A stretch of DNA of 6,028 bases, from positions 1 to 6,028 of the forward strand of contig QMZD01000122.1 of the NCBI GenBank assembly GCA_003662985.1, given 5' to 3'. This DNA is from Archaeoglobales archaeon. Lineage in GTDB: Archaea; Halobacteriota; Archaeoglobi; Archaeoglobales; Archaeoglobaceae. Shown in pieces: positions 1-5,541 of the stretch. The position numbers and the translations under genes were made by a program. Position 1 is the first letter of the stretch, and the number at the start of each line of letters is the position of its first letter. The notes beneath the pieces were generated by a model. The model saw nothing but the letters and a program-made list of their open reading frames with translations, was not told the origin of the DNA and made no database searches.

Positions 1-135
1 AACCTCTCCAGTCTCGGGATCTATCAGTTCTGCTACAACAAATCCCTGGCCCACCCGCCATCTCACCATAGCACCAGTCACAAGGGTAAAAATAGTCAGG
101 GTGGTTAGTTCTTTTTTCAGAGTGGCCGTACTCAT
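1..135 (-). CDS. Unrecognised protein, N-terminal 45 residues only (partial)
   Basis: On the minus strand an ATG at 135-133 opens a frame that stays open to the left edge. It reads MSTATLKKELTTLTIFTLV, then TGAMVRWRVGQGF and VVAELIDPETGEV. A TAA lies 21 nt upstream in the same frame, and no other ATG intervenes, so this start is the natural one. The tail resembles a soluble beta-rich domain (alternating hydrophobics, then a DPETGEV turn). The stretch around residues 10-24 is hydrophobic but too short to call a membrane segment. I do not recognise the family. The gene is divergent from the carboxylase operon and shares its 126-nt promoter region, so co-regulation is possible. No good Shine-Dalgarno is visible. 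A TATA-like ATATA at 164-168 would fit a nearly leaderless transcript. The plus strand is also open here, but its translation looks like a shadow. Confidence 0.5.
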   Translation of the reverse strand, partial: MSTATLKKELTTLTIFTLVTGAMVRWRVGQGFVVAELIDPETGEV

Positions 136-261
136 ACCTGGGATGGTCTCGATTTATGCTCACATATACTCATATTTCCTGTATTTTGCTCATAAATTTT
201 GTGAGCATCGCTTCTCACAATCGATAAATATTTGCTCATGATTAATTGTTATGGATGTTTT
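136..261. promoter_or_regulatory. Divergent promoter region with repeated TGCTCA-like half-sites
   Basis: This spacer separates the minus-strand gene from the carboxylase operon. TGCTCA occurs at 157-162, 187-192 and 233-238, and its complement TGAGCA at 202-207. The pair at 187-192 and 202-207 forms an inverted repeat with perfect 6-bp arms and a 9-bp AT-rich centre, the shape of a dimeric helix-turn-helix operator. Weaker relatives are TACTCATA at 167-174 (and at 129-136, just inside the divergent gene) and TTCTCAC at 212-218. The copy at 233-238 lies immediately downstream of the likely TATA box, where a bound protein would block or modulate initiation. The regulator is not in the window. 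That these are binding sites is inferred from the repetition. Confidence 0.5.
224..230 (+). promoter_or_regulatory. Probable TATA box of the carboxylase operon
   Basis: ATAAATA sits about 35 nt upstream of the ATG at 262. Archaeal TATA boxes are centred near -26, which puts the start of transcription near 253 and gives a leader of under 10 nt. That favours ATG 262 over the upstream in-frame TTG 232 or ATG 238. A second AT-rich candidate at 192-200 would instead place the transcript start near 222 and allow those earlier starts. Confidence 0.45.
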
Positions 262-1716
262 ATGGGTGAAGTTTTGGAAAAATTAAGTCTCAAGGAGAAA
301 CTCGAGTTATCGGAGAAGCTGTATAGAGAAACTGGAGCATACTACGGTCTTACCGGAGAACTCGAATTAAAGAAAAAAGATCCCTTTAGATGGATGCAGG
401 CGTATGCAAAAATCAGGGGTGCACTCGTTACGGCAAGAGAGATAGCTGTTCACATTTCTTCGTCTCCAATAGTACGAAGTATTGGAAAACTTGCATTCGT
501 ACTCTACACACCCGAGGGGGATGCAATAGCTCATTCAACTGGCATACTTGTACATGTGCATACAATGAGTGACGACATTAAATTCATGATTCGGAATGAC
601 TACGAAAGAAATCCCGGAATTAGGGACGGAGATATATTCACCTGCAATGATCCATCAATAGGTAACGTCCATACGACGGATGTTCATACTCTGATACCGA
701 TTTTCTACAATGGAGAACTTGTTGCTTGGGCCGGGGGAGTTACTCACGAGGTGGATATAGGTGCGGTGGTTCCAGGACATGATATAACGGCCTCCACCTC
801 CAGATTTGAAGATGGATTCTATGTGACCGCTGAAAAAACCGGGGAGAACGATGTTCCGTTCGCTCACTGGAAAATAAGATCGCAGAGAGGAACGAGGGCT
901 CCACTTTATTTTGATTTAGATGAGAAATGCCGGATTGCTGGACTTTATATGATAAAAAGATTCCTCTTAAAGTTCATTGAAGAGGAAGGGATCGATTTCT
1001 ACTGGAAATTTATAAGGGAGGTAATAGAACAAGGGAGAAGAGACCTTATCCTGAGAGTCAAAGAACGCTTAGTTCCGGGGAGATACAGAGCTGTCTCATT
1101 TTCAGACACACCATTTTCCCAAGAGGCTTGGCAGCCAATTGCCAGGATTGACCATCTGGCACACCTCCCCGTAGAGATCCAAATAAGTCCTGAAGGCACG
1201 TTGAGGTTGGGGATGGATGGTGCGTCAGCACCGGTTCCATTTCCATGGAATTGTGGAGAAACTCCAATGCAGGGAGGGCTGTGGGTTCAGCTGACACAGC
1301 TCCTAGTTCACAACGCAATCGTGAATGATGGTTCCTACTACGCTGTCGAATACGAATTTCCACCAAACACTTGGTGCAATCCTCAGAATCCTCAGTTCTC
1401 TTACCAGTGCCCTTGGTACTACCTTATACCATCTTTCACAGGGATGCAGAGATGTCTTTCAAGAGGTTTTATTGCAAGAGGGTTCTGGGAGGAGGTGGTT
1501 TCGGGCTACGGTATGACAGGAGACCCCGTTCAGGGAGGAGGTCTGCTGAGTGGAAAGGTCTTTGGTGAACCAGAGGACTTTTACTGGCCTGTTGCAACCT
1601 TGAAATTAGCTGCACAGGTTTGGGAGCTTCAGCAGTTAAAGATGGACTTGATCATGGTTATGCGATGTGGAATCCCGAGGGTGATATGGGGGATGCGGAA
1701 GATTGGGAGCAGATAG
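262..1716 (+). CDS. N-terminal fragment of the alpha subunit, as literally encoded
   Basis: Without correction, translation from ATG 262 gives 484 residues. The first 446 or so match the HyuB family, including the Mn-ligand candidates and the segments PWNCGETPMQGGLW and SRGFIARGFWEEVV. The last 38 (from about LKLAAQVWELQQ to MRKIGSR) are out of frame and look unrelated to the family. An in-frame TTG at 232 and ATG at 238 would add 10 or 8 residues. Lacking the C-terminal third, this piece is unlikely to be active alone. It is listed so that the actual open frame is on record beside the reconstructed gene. Confidence 0.6.
   Translation: MGEVLEKLSLKEKLELSEKLYRETGAYYGLTGELELKKKDPFRWMQAYAKIRGALVTAREIAVHISSSPIVRSIGKLAFVLYTPEGDAIAHSTGILVHVHTMSDDIKFMIRNDYERNPGIRDGDIFTCNDPSIGNVHTTDVHTLIPIFYNGELVAWAGGVTHEVDIGAVVPGHDITASTSRFEDGFYVTAEKTGENDVPFAHWKIRSQRGTRAPLYFDLDEKCRIAGLYMIKRFLLKFIEEEGIDFYWKFIREVIEQGRRDLILRVKERLVPGRYRAVSFSDTPFSQEAWQPIARIDHLAHLPVEIQISPEGTLRLGMDGASAPVPFPWNCGETPMQGGLWVQLTQLLVHNAIVNDGSYYAVEYEFPPNTWCNPQNPQFSYQCPWYYLIPSFTGMQRCLSRGFIARGFWEEVVSGYGMTGDPVQGGGLLSGKVFGEPEDFYWPVATLKLAAQVWELQQLKMDLIMVMRCGIPRVIWGMRKIGSR
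1597..1603 (+). other. Frameshift point in the alpha-subunit gene
   Basis: Up to codon ACC at 1597-1599 the family-like reading is in the frame of ATG 262. From GAA at 1602 it continues one nucleotide earlier, giving EISCTGLGASAVKDGLDHG. The downstream frame has a TGA at 1566-1568, so the switch must lie to the right of that. One missing base beside the TT at 1600-1601 restores a continuous protein, and an extra T would read VATFEISCTG. No slippery heptamer with a following strong stem is evident. Confidence 0.8.
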
Positions 1717-1793
1717 AGAGGGGATTCAGATTTCTTGGAAGGAGGATAATGCCCAACTCAGCCGGATTTGGGAAATATAGGGGTGGAACAGGA

Positions 1794-1796
1794 TAG
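1794..1796 (+). other. In-frame TAG inside the alpha-subunit gene
   Basis: The frame reads GKYRGGTG, then TAG, then EILRVLYGTKGG, and the family-like sequence continues on both sides. One change (for instance from TGG, CAG or TAT) would create it. TAG also overlaps an AGGAGA at 1795-1800, 8 nt before a GTG at 1809, so re-initiation there is conceivable. The gamma-subunit gene ends in TAG, so this codon serves as a stop in this genome. Confidence 0.8.
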
Positions 1797-1808
1797 GAGA
1801 TTCTCAGA

Positions 1809-2459
1809 GTGCTCTATGGAACCAAAGGTGGACAACTATTCGGTTTTAGGGATGGTTACTCATTCTTTGGATCAGGGCTGTGTGGTGGTTACCCGCAATC
1901 AACTGGTTACAGGTTTTTCATAAGAAACACGAATTTTGAGGAAGTAATATCTGATAAGAAGCCTTATCCACTCGGAGATGGAAATCCGGAGAGTTCAGAG
2001 GCTGAATCCCTCATTGAGGGAGAGGTGACAAGGCTTCCATATGCAGCGATCTATCCAAGAGTTTTTTCTGAAGGTGATATTTTCCACTACACAATAAGCG
2101 GCGGTCCGGGATTTGGTGATCCGCTTGAAAGAAGTTATGAACTCTGTGAAAAAGATGCGAATGAGGGGATATACACTCCTGATGTCCTAGAGAGAGTCTA
2201 TGGAGTTGTGGTTGAAAAAGTGGGTGACAGGTGGGTAGTCAACAGAGAAAAGTCCGAAACACTCAGAGAAAAGATGAGAAAAAAGAGAGCTGAGAGGGCC
2301 ATGGATTTCGAAGAATTTTGGCTGAGGGAAAGAAGGAAAATAACCGAAGGAGAGTTGAAAGAACACGTAAAAAGAATGTTCAGGGAGAGTATAGCACTTT
2401 CAAAGAACTGGGGCAAGGAATTTAAAGACTTCTGGCTTCTCGACGAGGTGGTGTTATGA
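1809..2459 (+). CDS. C-terminal fragment of the alpha subunit, as literally encoded
   Basis: The first usable start after the internal TAG is GTG 1809, preceded by AGGAGA at a spacing of 8 nt. It would give a 216-residue piece with the C-terminal HyuB features: GGYPQSTGYRFFIRNT, the GDIFHYTISGGPGFGDPLER segment, then a charged Lys/Glu-rich tail ending FWLLDEVVL. Whether it is made is unknown. If it is, the 65 codons between the frameshift and the TAG, including GYAMWNPEGDMGDAE, would still be missing from both fragments. Confidence 0.5.
   Translation: MLYGTKGGQLFGFRDGYSFFGSGLCGGYPQSTGYRFFIRNTNFEEVISDKKPYPLGDGNPESSEAESLIEGEVTRLPYAAIYPRVFSEGDIFHYTISGGPGFGDPLERSYELCEKDANEGIYTPDVLERVYGVVVEKVGDRWVVNREKSETLREKMRKKRAERAMDFEEFWLRERRKITEGELKEHVKRMFRESIALSKNWGKEFKDFWLLDEVVL
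2445..2450 (+). promoter_or_regulatory. Ribosome binding site of the beta subunit
   Basis: GAGGTG lies 5 nt before ATG 2456, inside the last codons of the alpha gene. A second in-frame ATG follows directly at 2459. The strong site and ATGA overlap allow independent beta translation even if alpha translation stops early. Confidence 0.7.
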
Positions 2460-4594
2460 TGTTTGAGATACTGTCTGTTGATACAGGAGGTACTATGACA
2501 GATACTTTTCTTGTTGACAGAGAAGGCAACTTTATAATTGGGAAGGCACAAACAACCCCGGATAAAGAGTATTTAGGCATTTTGAATTCGTTAAAGGATG
2601 CACTAAAATCATCCAATATAGAACTTGACGTAAGGAGGGTCCTTGAGAGTCTAAGGGCTTTTGTTTACACCGGGACGATTATGATTAATCGCATTATAGA
2701 GAGAAAGGGTTTGCACCCTATCGGGCTGATAACTACAGCAGGCTTTGAAGATACGATAAGATTCGGTAGGGGAAAACAGAGCTGGGTTGAACTTCCATAT
2801 TCTGAGAGATTGCACGCCGTTTCACATTACTACCCCGACCCAATAGTTGAAAGATCATATGTCAGAGGTGTCAGAGAGAGGGTTCTAACATCAGGTTTTG
2901 AGATGATTTCATTGTATGAAGAAGAAGTGAAGGAAGCCGTAGTAGATCTCCTTGAAAAAGACGTGAAAGCTATTGCTGTCTGCCTACTTTACTCATTTGC
3001 GAATCCAGAGCATGAACTCAAAGTCGAAAAAATTGCTAAAAAGGTAATGGAGGAAAAAGGCAAAGAAGTCCCAATTTTCCTCTCCCACAGGATAAATCCA
3101 GTAATAGGCGAGCTTGGGAGAATGAATACGACAGTTTTGCAGATATACGGTGCAGAGCCGTCAAGAGAGCAGTTTGAACTCATTAAACAACATTTTAGGG
3201 AAATAGGGATGAAAGCCCCTCTCAGGATTCTGACATCCTATGGCACAACCGTCTCACCCTCCCATGAAAAATTAATTACAACTGTTACATCGGGTCCAAC
3301 TGGAGGTGTTCTTGGGTGCAAGTATCTTGGAGATATCTACGGTTTCGACTACATCGTCGGGACTGATGTAGGAGGTACGAGTTTCGATGTAGGGCTCATC
3401 TCGGCAGGTCAGTATTCACTGAAAACAGAATCAACAATAAACAGATTTCTTGTGAACTTTCCAATGATTTCAGTGGACTCTATTGGTGCCGGGACAGGAA
3501 GCTATATCCGCCTTGATCCCGTTACAAAGAGAGTCCGAATAGGACCCGACAGTGCATCGTTCAGAGTGGGAGTATCTTGGGAGGATGGCGGAGTTAGCAC
3601 AGTGACAGTAAATGACGCTCTCGTGATAATGGGACATCTGAATCCAGATTACTTCCTCGGTGGTGAGGTAAAGTTAAACAGGAAAAGGGCTGAGGAGATG
3701 TTTCACGATCAAATTGCCTCTCCTCTTGGTGTTGATGTTGAAGAGGCAGCAGAAGGGTGCTTGGAGCTAATAAACCTAGAGATGAGGATGTATTTAAATG
3801 CAATGATCGTAGGAACGGGGCATGCTCCCGAGAATTACCATCTCGTCAGCTATGGAGGCGGAGGGCCTGTTTTAACTGCAGGATACACAAAGGGATTAAA
3901 CTTCCGGGGAATTCTTGTTCCCACATGGGCCGCAGCGTTCTCTGCTTTCGGAGCTTCCACAGCAGATTACGGATTCAGACACGATCTTTCAACCGAGCTA
4001 TTGCTTACTCCAGATGGTGGGATGGATCAGATAGTCACTGAGATGCTCAATCATGGTTGGCAGGAGTTGAAAAAGCTGATGGAGGAAGAGTTGAGAGCTG
4101 AGGGTATAGACCCCGAGTCTGTGCTTTACAAACCGAGCTTGAGGATGATGTACTTTGGTATGCTGGATGATCTCGAAGTTCCGGTTGTTAGATTTCCAAT
4201 AAAGGAGAGTTACATCGACGACATCAGACATACCTACGATGACATGTTTGAGAAGATCTATGCCAGAGGTTCGAAGAGTCCAGAGGCTGGTTACATGATA
4301 AGCAGGATCATACTTTCATGCAGCATGCCGACTCCAAAACCCAAACTACCAGATCTCCAAGAAGGTGAAAGCCTTCCAGATGAGAAGGCGTACAAAAAGG
4401 GAAGGGAAATATTCTGTGAAGGAGAGTGGCATGAAGCAGAGATATATGAAATGGGTTATCTAACACCAAGGAATATTATCGAGGGTCCATCTGTTGTTGA
4501 AGCTCCAAGTACTACCTTCGTAGTGCCACCAGGCTGGAAAGCGAGGCTTGATAGACACAGAATTTTCTGGCTGGAAGAGAATAAAAGGGGGTGA
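2456..4594 (+). CDS. acxA: Acetone carboxylase beta subunit (HyuA family, ATP-binding)
   Basis: This intact 712-residue protein is close to the length I recall for bacterial acetone carboxylase beta (about 717). In the known enzyme this subunit binds and hydrolyses ATP to activate ketone and bicarbonate before carboxylation in the alpha subunit. It shows the two-lobed acetate/sugar kinase-type (ASKHA) fold of HyuA proteins. The first phosphate loop is SVDTGGTMTDTFLVD (residues 7-21). The second is GTDVGGTSFDVGL (302-314), followed by SIGAGTGSYI (342-351). The segment TSYGTTVSPSHEKL and then TSGPTGGVLG before the second loop is also typical. The stop TGA lies 5 nt before the gamma ATG, so the two genes are coupled. 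No lesion, odd codon use or signal peptide is seen, so it is cytoplasmic. HyuA alone could also be an oxoprolinase or N-methylhydantoinase; the adjacent gamma gene argues for the carboxylase. Confidence 0.88.
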   Translation: MMFEILSVDTGGTMTDTFLVDREGNFIIGKAQTTPDKEYLGILNSLKDALKSSNIELDVRRVLESLRAFVYTGTIMINRIIERKGLHPIGLITTAGFEDTIRFGRGKQSWVELPYSERLHAVSHYYPDPIVERSYVRGVRERVLTSGFEMISLYEEEVKEAVVDLLEKDVKAIAVCLLYSFANPEHELKVEKIAKKVMEEKGKEVPIFLSHRINPVIGELGRMNTTVLQIYGAEPSREQFELIKQHFREIGMKAPLRILTSYGTTVSPSHEKLITTVTSGPTGGVLGCKYLGDIYGFDYIVGTDVGGTSFDVGLISAGQYSLKTESTINRFLVNFPMISVDSIGAGTGSYIRLDPVTKRVRIGPDSASFRVGVSWEDGGVSTVTVNDALVIMGHLNPDYFLGGEVKLNRKRAEEMFHDQIASPLGVDVEEAAEGCLELINLEMRMYLNAMIVGTGHAPENYHLVSYGGGGPVLTAGYTKGLNFRGILVPTWAAAFSAFGASTADYGFRHDLSTELLLTPDGGMDQIVTEMLNHGWQELKKLMEEELRAEGIDPESVLYKPSLRMMYFGMLDDLEVPVVRFPIKESYIDDIRHTYDDMFEKIYARGSKSPEAGYMISRIILSCSMPTPKPKLPDLQEGESLPDEKAYKKGREIFCEGEWHEAEIYEMGYLTPRNIIEGPSVVEAPSTTFVVPPGWKARLDRHRIFWLEENKRG
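4587..4594 (+). promoter_or_regulatory. Ribosome binding site deciding the gamma start
   Basis: GGGGGTGA overlaps the end of the beta gene. Its GGTGA part lies 5 nt before ATG 4600. The alternative GTG at 4591 lies inside this site and would add only three residues, so ATG 4600 is the better start. Confidence 0.65.
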
Positions 4595-4599
4595 AAATC

Positions 4600-5136
4600 A
4601 TGGAAACGAAAGAGCTTGTAAAAGATATCATCGAAGGTAGACTGTCAATGGAAGAGCTCTACAGGATAATAAGCTCAGATAAAAATCCGGGCAGGTTCAA
4701 GCTTGTACTGGAGGTTCTGCAGGAAAAAGTTCCATGGGATGAGAAAATAATCTTACCTCTTTCCGATAGTCTTTTCATAGTCTGTAAGGATAACAAGCCC
4801 ATTGTAAAATGCAAATGTGGATTTGAATTTGGTGATTACAGAGTAAACTGGAAATTGAAAGCCAAGGTTTTTGTTAGGGATACTCTGGAGTCCTTACAAG
4901 AGCTTTACAAACCATTCATGCACTCTGATCCTAACTGGACCGAAATAAGGGAATACTACTGCCCAGGATGCTTTACCCTTCTCGAGACTGAGGTTGTTCC
5001 ACCAGGTTATCCGGTGATATTTGATTTTTTACCAGACATAAATGCCTTTTACAGAGAATGGCTTGGAGAAGAACCTCCATGCGAGGCTGAGTTTATGGAT
5101 AAAACACTGGAATACATCCGAGAAAGAATGAAATAG
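4600..5136 (+). CDS. acxC: Acetone carboxylase gamma subunit (zinc-binding)
   Basis: This is a 178-residue member of the acetone carboxylase gamma family (Pfam Acetone_carb_G), a little longer than the roughly 168 recalled for bacterial versions. The diagnostic core is VKCKCGFEFGDYRVNWKL (Cys71, Cys73), then REYYCPGC (Cys121, Cys124), then VVPPGYPVIFDFLPDINAFY and EWLG. The four Cys form the zinc site known in the heterohexamer. The helical N-terminus (residues 1-45) is followed by VPWDEKIILPLSDSLFIV, also family-like. Cys62 and Cys161 are extra. The C-terminal 18 residues (CEAEFMDKTLEYIRERMK) seem to be an extension. This subunit is the best evidence that the operon encodes an acetone-type carboxylase rather than a hydantoinase. 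The start was chosen from the ribosome binding site; the gene ends in TAG before a T5 tract. Confidence 0.9.
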   Translation: METKELVKDIIEGRLSMEELYRIISSDKNPGRFKLVLEVLQEKVPWDEKIILPLSDSLFIVCKDNKPIVKCKCGFEFGDYRVNWKLKAKVFVRDTLESLQELYKPFMHSDPNWTEIREYYCPGCFTLLETEVVPPGYPVIFDFLPDINAFYREWLGEEPPCEAEFMDKTLEYIRERMK

Positions 5137-5204
5137 TTTTTCCATTTTTTTATCACCAATATTTTATCCACCAGTATTTTATCACTAAAATAAATAACTT
5201 TTTT
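5137..5204 (+). terminator. T-rich terminator region of the operon
   Basis: Right after the gamma stop come T5 (5137-5141), T7 (5145-5151), T4 at 5162-5165 and 5177-5180, and T6 (5199-5204). Archaeal RNA polymerase stops at such U-runs without needing a hairpin, and several in series is common at operon ends. No stable stem precedes them. Confidence 0.6.
5148..5190 (+). repeat. Three imperfect direct repeats of 14-15 bp
   Basis: The units are TTTTATCACCAATA (5148-5161), TTTTATCCACCAGTA (5162-5176) and TTTTATCACTAAAA (5177-5190). They are adjacent and share TTTTATC plus a CAC core. They carry the T-tracts of the presumed terminator, which may have grown by tandem duplication. Confidence 0.6.
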
Positions 5205-5509
5205 CCATCCAAGAACTGATAATTATCCGCCACTCCTGTATCAGAATGGTATGATTTGCTCCGAGGGGATTTTACACCTTATAGTAAGGAGAGATTAACA
5301 AAAAGTAATGAGAGAAGAATAGTTTGCCACCGAGGTGGTGGCAAGGGAAGGGGGGTGGGGCAAACATTCCCAATTAATCATTATAATTACTGATATTTAT
5401 ACCTTTCTATTTTACCACATGAGCTACCCCTCAACTCACAAAATATGGAGCCGAAGGTTTGAATTTCAATAAGGTTAAGCTAATAAGATCAAGAAAAAAG
5501 TTAAGAAAA
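5205..5509. other. Intergenic stretch without a convincing gene
   Basis: Between the terminator tracts and the phosphatase promoter I find no protein-like frame on either strand. A short palindrome CCTTA-TAG-TAAGG lies at 5277-5289, a G-rich hairpin region at 5322-5365, and AT-rich sequence at 5370-5420. The stretch GGTTTGAATTT at 5456-5466 weakly recalls a tRNA T-arm but has no partner elements. Confidence 0.5.
5322..5365 (+). other. G-rich hairpin with two competing stems; possible structured RNA or DNA element
   Basis: TTGCCACC (5324-5331) pairs perfectly with GGTGGCAA (5337-5344), an 8-bp stem with a 5-nt loop. The outer GTTTGCC (5322-5328) also pairs perfectly with GGCAAAC (5359-5365). 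Both stems use 5324-5328, so they exclude each other. Between them lies GGGAAGGGGGGTGGGG (5345-5360), a dense G-run that could form G-quartets. It stands out in an AT-rich spacer. No T-tract follows directly, so a hairpin terminator is unlikely. I do not recognise a known RNA family. Confidence 0.4.
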
Positions 5510-5519
5510 AAATTTATTT
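5510..5519 (+). promoter_or_regulatory. Probable TATA box of the phosphatase-like gene
   Basis: AAATTTATTT, preceded by A-rich sequence, is centred about 27 nt before ATG 5542. This is the spacing expected if transcription starts at or next to the ATG, giving a leaderless mRNA. No Shine-Dalgarno precedes the ATG, which agrees with this. Confidence 0.5.
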
Positions 5520-5541
5520 GATCGGGTATATTCTTGAAAAC

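Larger units (their letters stand above)
262..2459 (+). pseudogene. acxB: Acetone carboxylase alpha subunit (HyuB family), interrupted by a frameshift and an in-frame TAG
   Basis: Read across both lesions this is one HyuB-family (hydantoinase B/oxoprolinase) protein of about 732 residues, somewhat shorter than the roughly 770 I recall for bacterial acetone carboxylase alpha. In the known enzyme this subunit holds Mn and carboxylates the ketone. The metal site looks intact: His137 and Asp140 in GNVHTTDV and His162 in GGVTHEVD. The 3- and 25-residue spacings match the His-Asp-His site recalled for the Xanthobacter enzyme. Family-like sequence continues after the break: LEISCTGLGASAVKDGLDHG, YAMWNPEGDMGDAE, PNSAGFGKYRGGTG, then GGPGFGDPLER near the C-terminus. 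The reading frame changes near 1597-1603 and a TAG stands at 1794-1796. It is first in the operon; its stop overlaps the beta start (ATGA). Start 262 is preferred from the TATA position and a weak GGATG at 253-257. It may be a true pseudogene or a functional gene with sequence errors. Confidence 0.85.

Noticed and set aside
2..240. Open plus-strand frame of 79 codons across the left edge
   Set aside because: It is antisense to the better minus-strand frame, its Ser/Thr/Val-rich translation looks like a shadow, and it runs through the promoter region.
1590..1610. Programmed ribosomal frameshift in the alpha gene
   Set aside because: No slippery heptamer followed by a strong stem is visible, the shift leads only to the TAG at 1794, and this enzyme family is not known to use frameshifting.
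2456..4594. HyuA as 5-oxoprolinase or N-methylhydantoinase
   Set aside because: Its direct coupling to a Cys4 gamma subunit of the acetone carboxylase family makes the carboxylase role more likely, though substrate identity remains open.
5395..5430. tRNA A-box-like TAGCTCATGTGG on the minus strand, with a T-arm-like GGTTTGAATTT at 5456 on the plus strand
   Set aside because: The two are on opposite strands, and no acceptor stem, D-stem partner or anticodon arm can be formed.
5137..5541. CRISPR array or C/D box RNA in the long spacer
   Set aside because: The only direct repeats are the adjacent T-rich units with no spacers between them, and no properly spaced RUGAUGA/CUGA box pairs are present.
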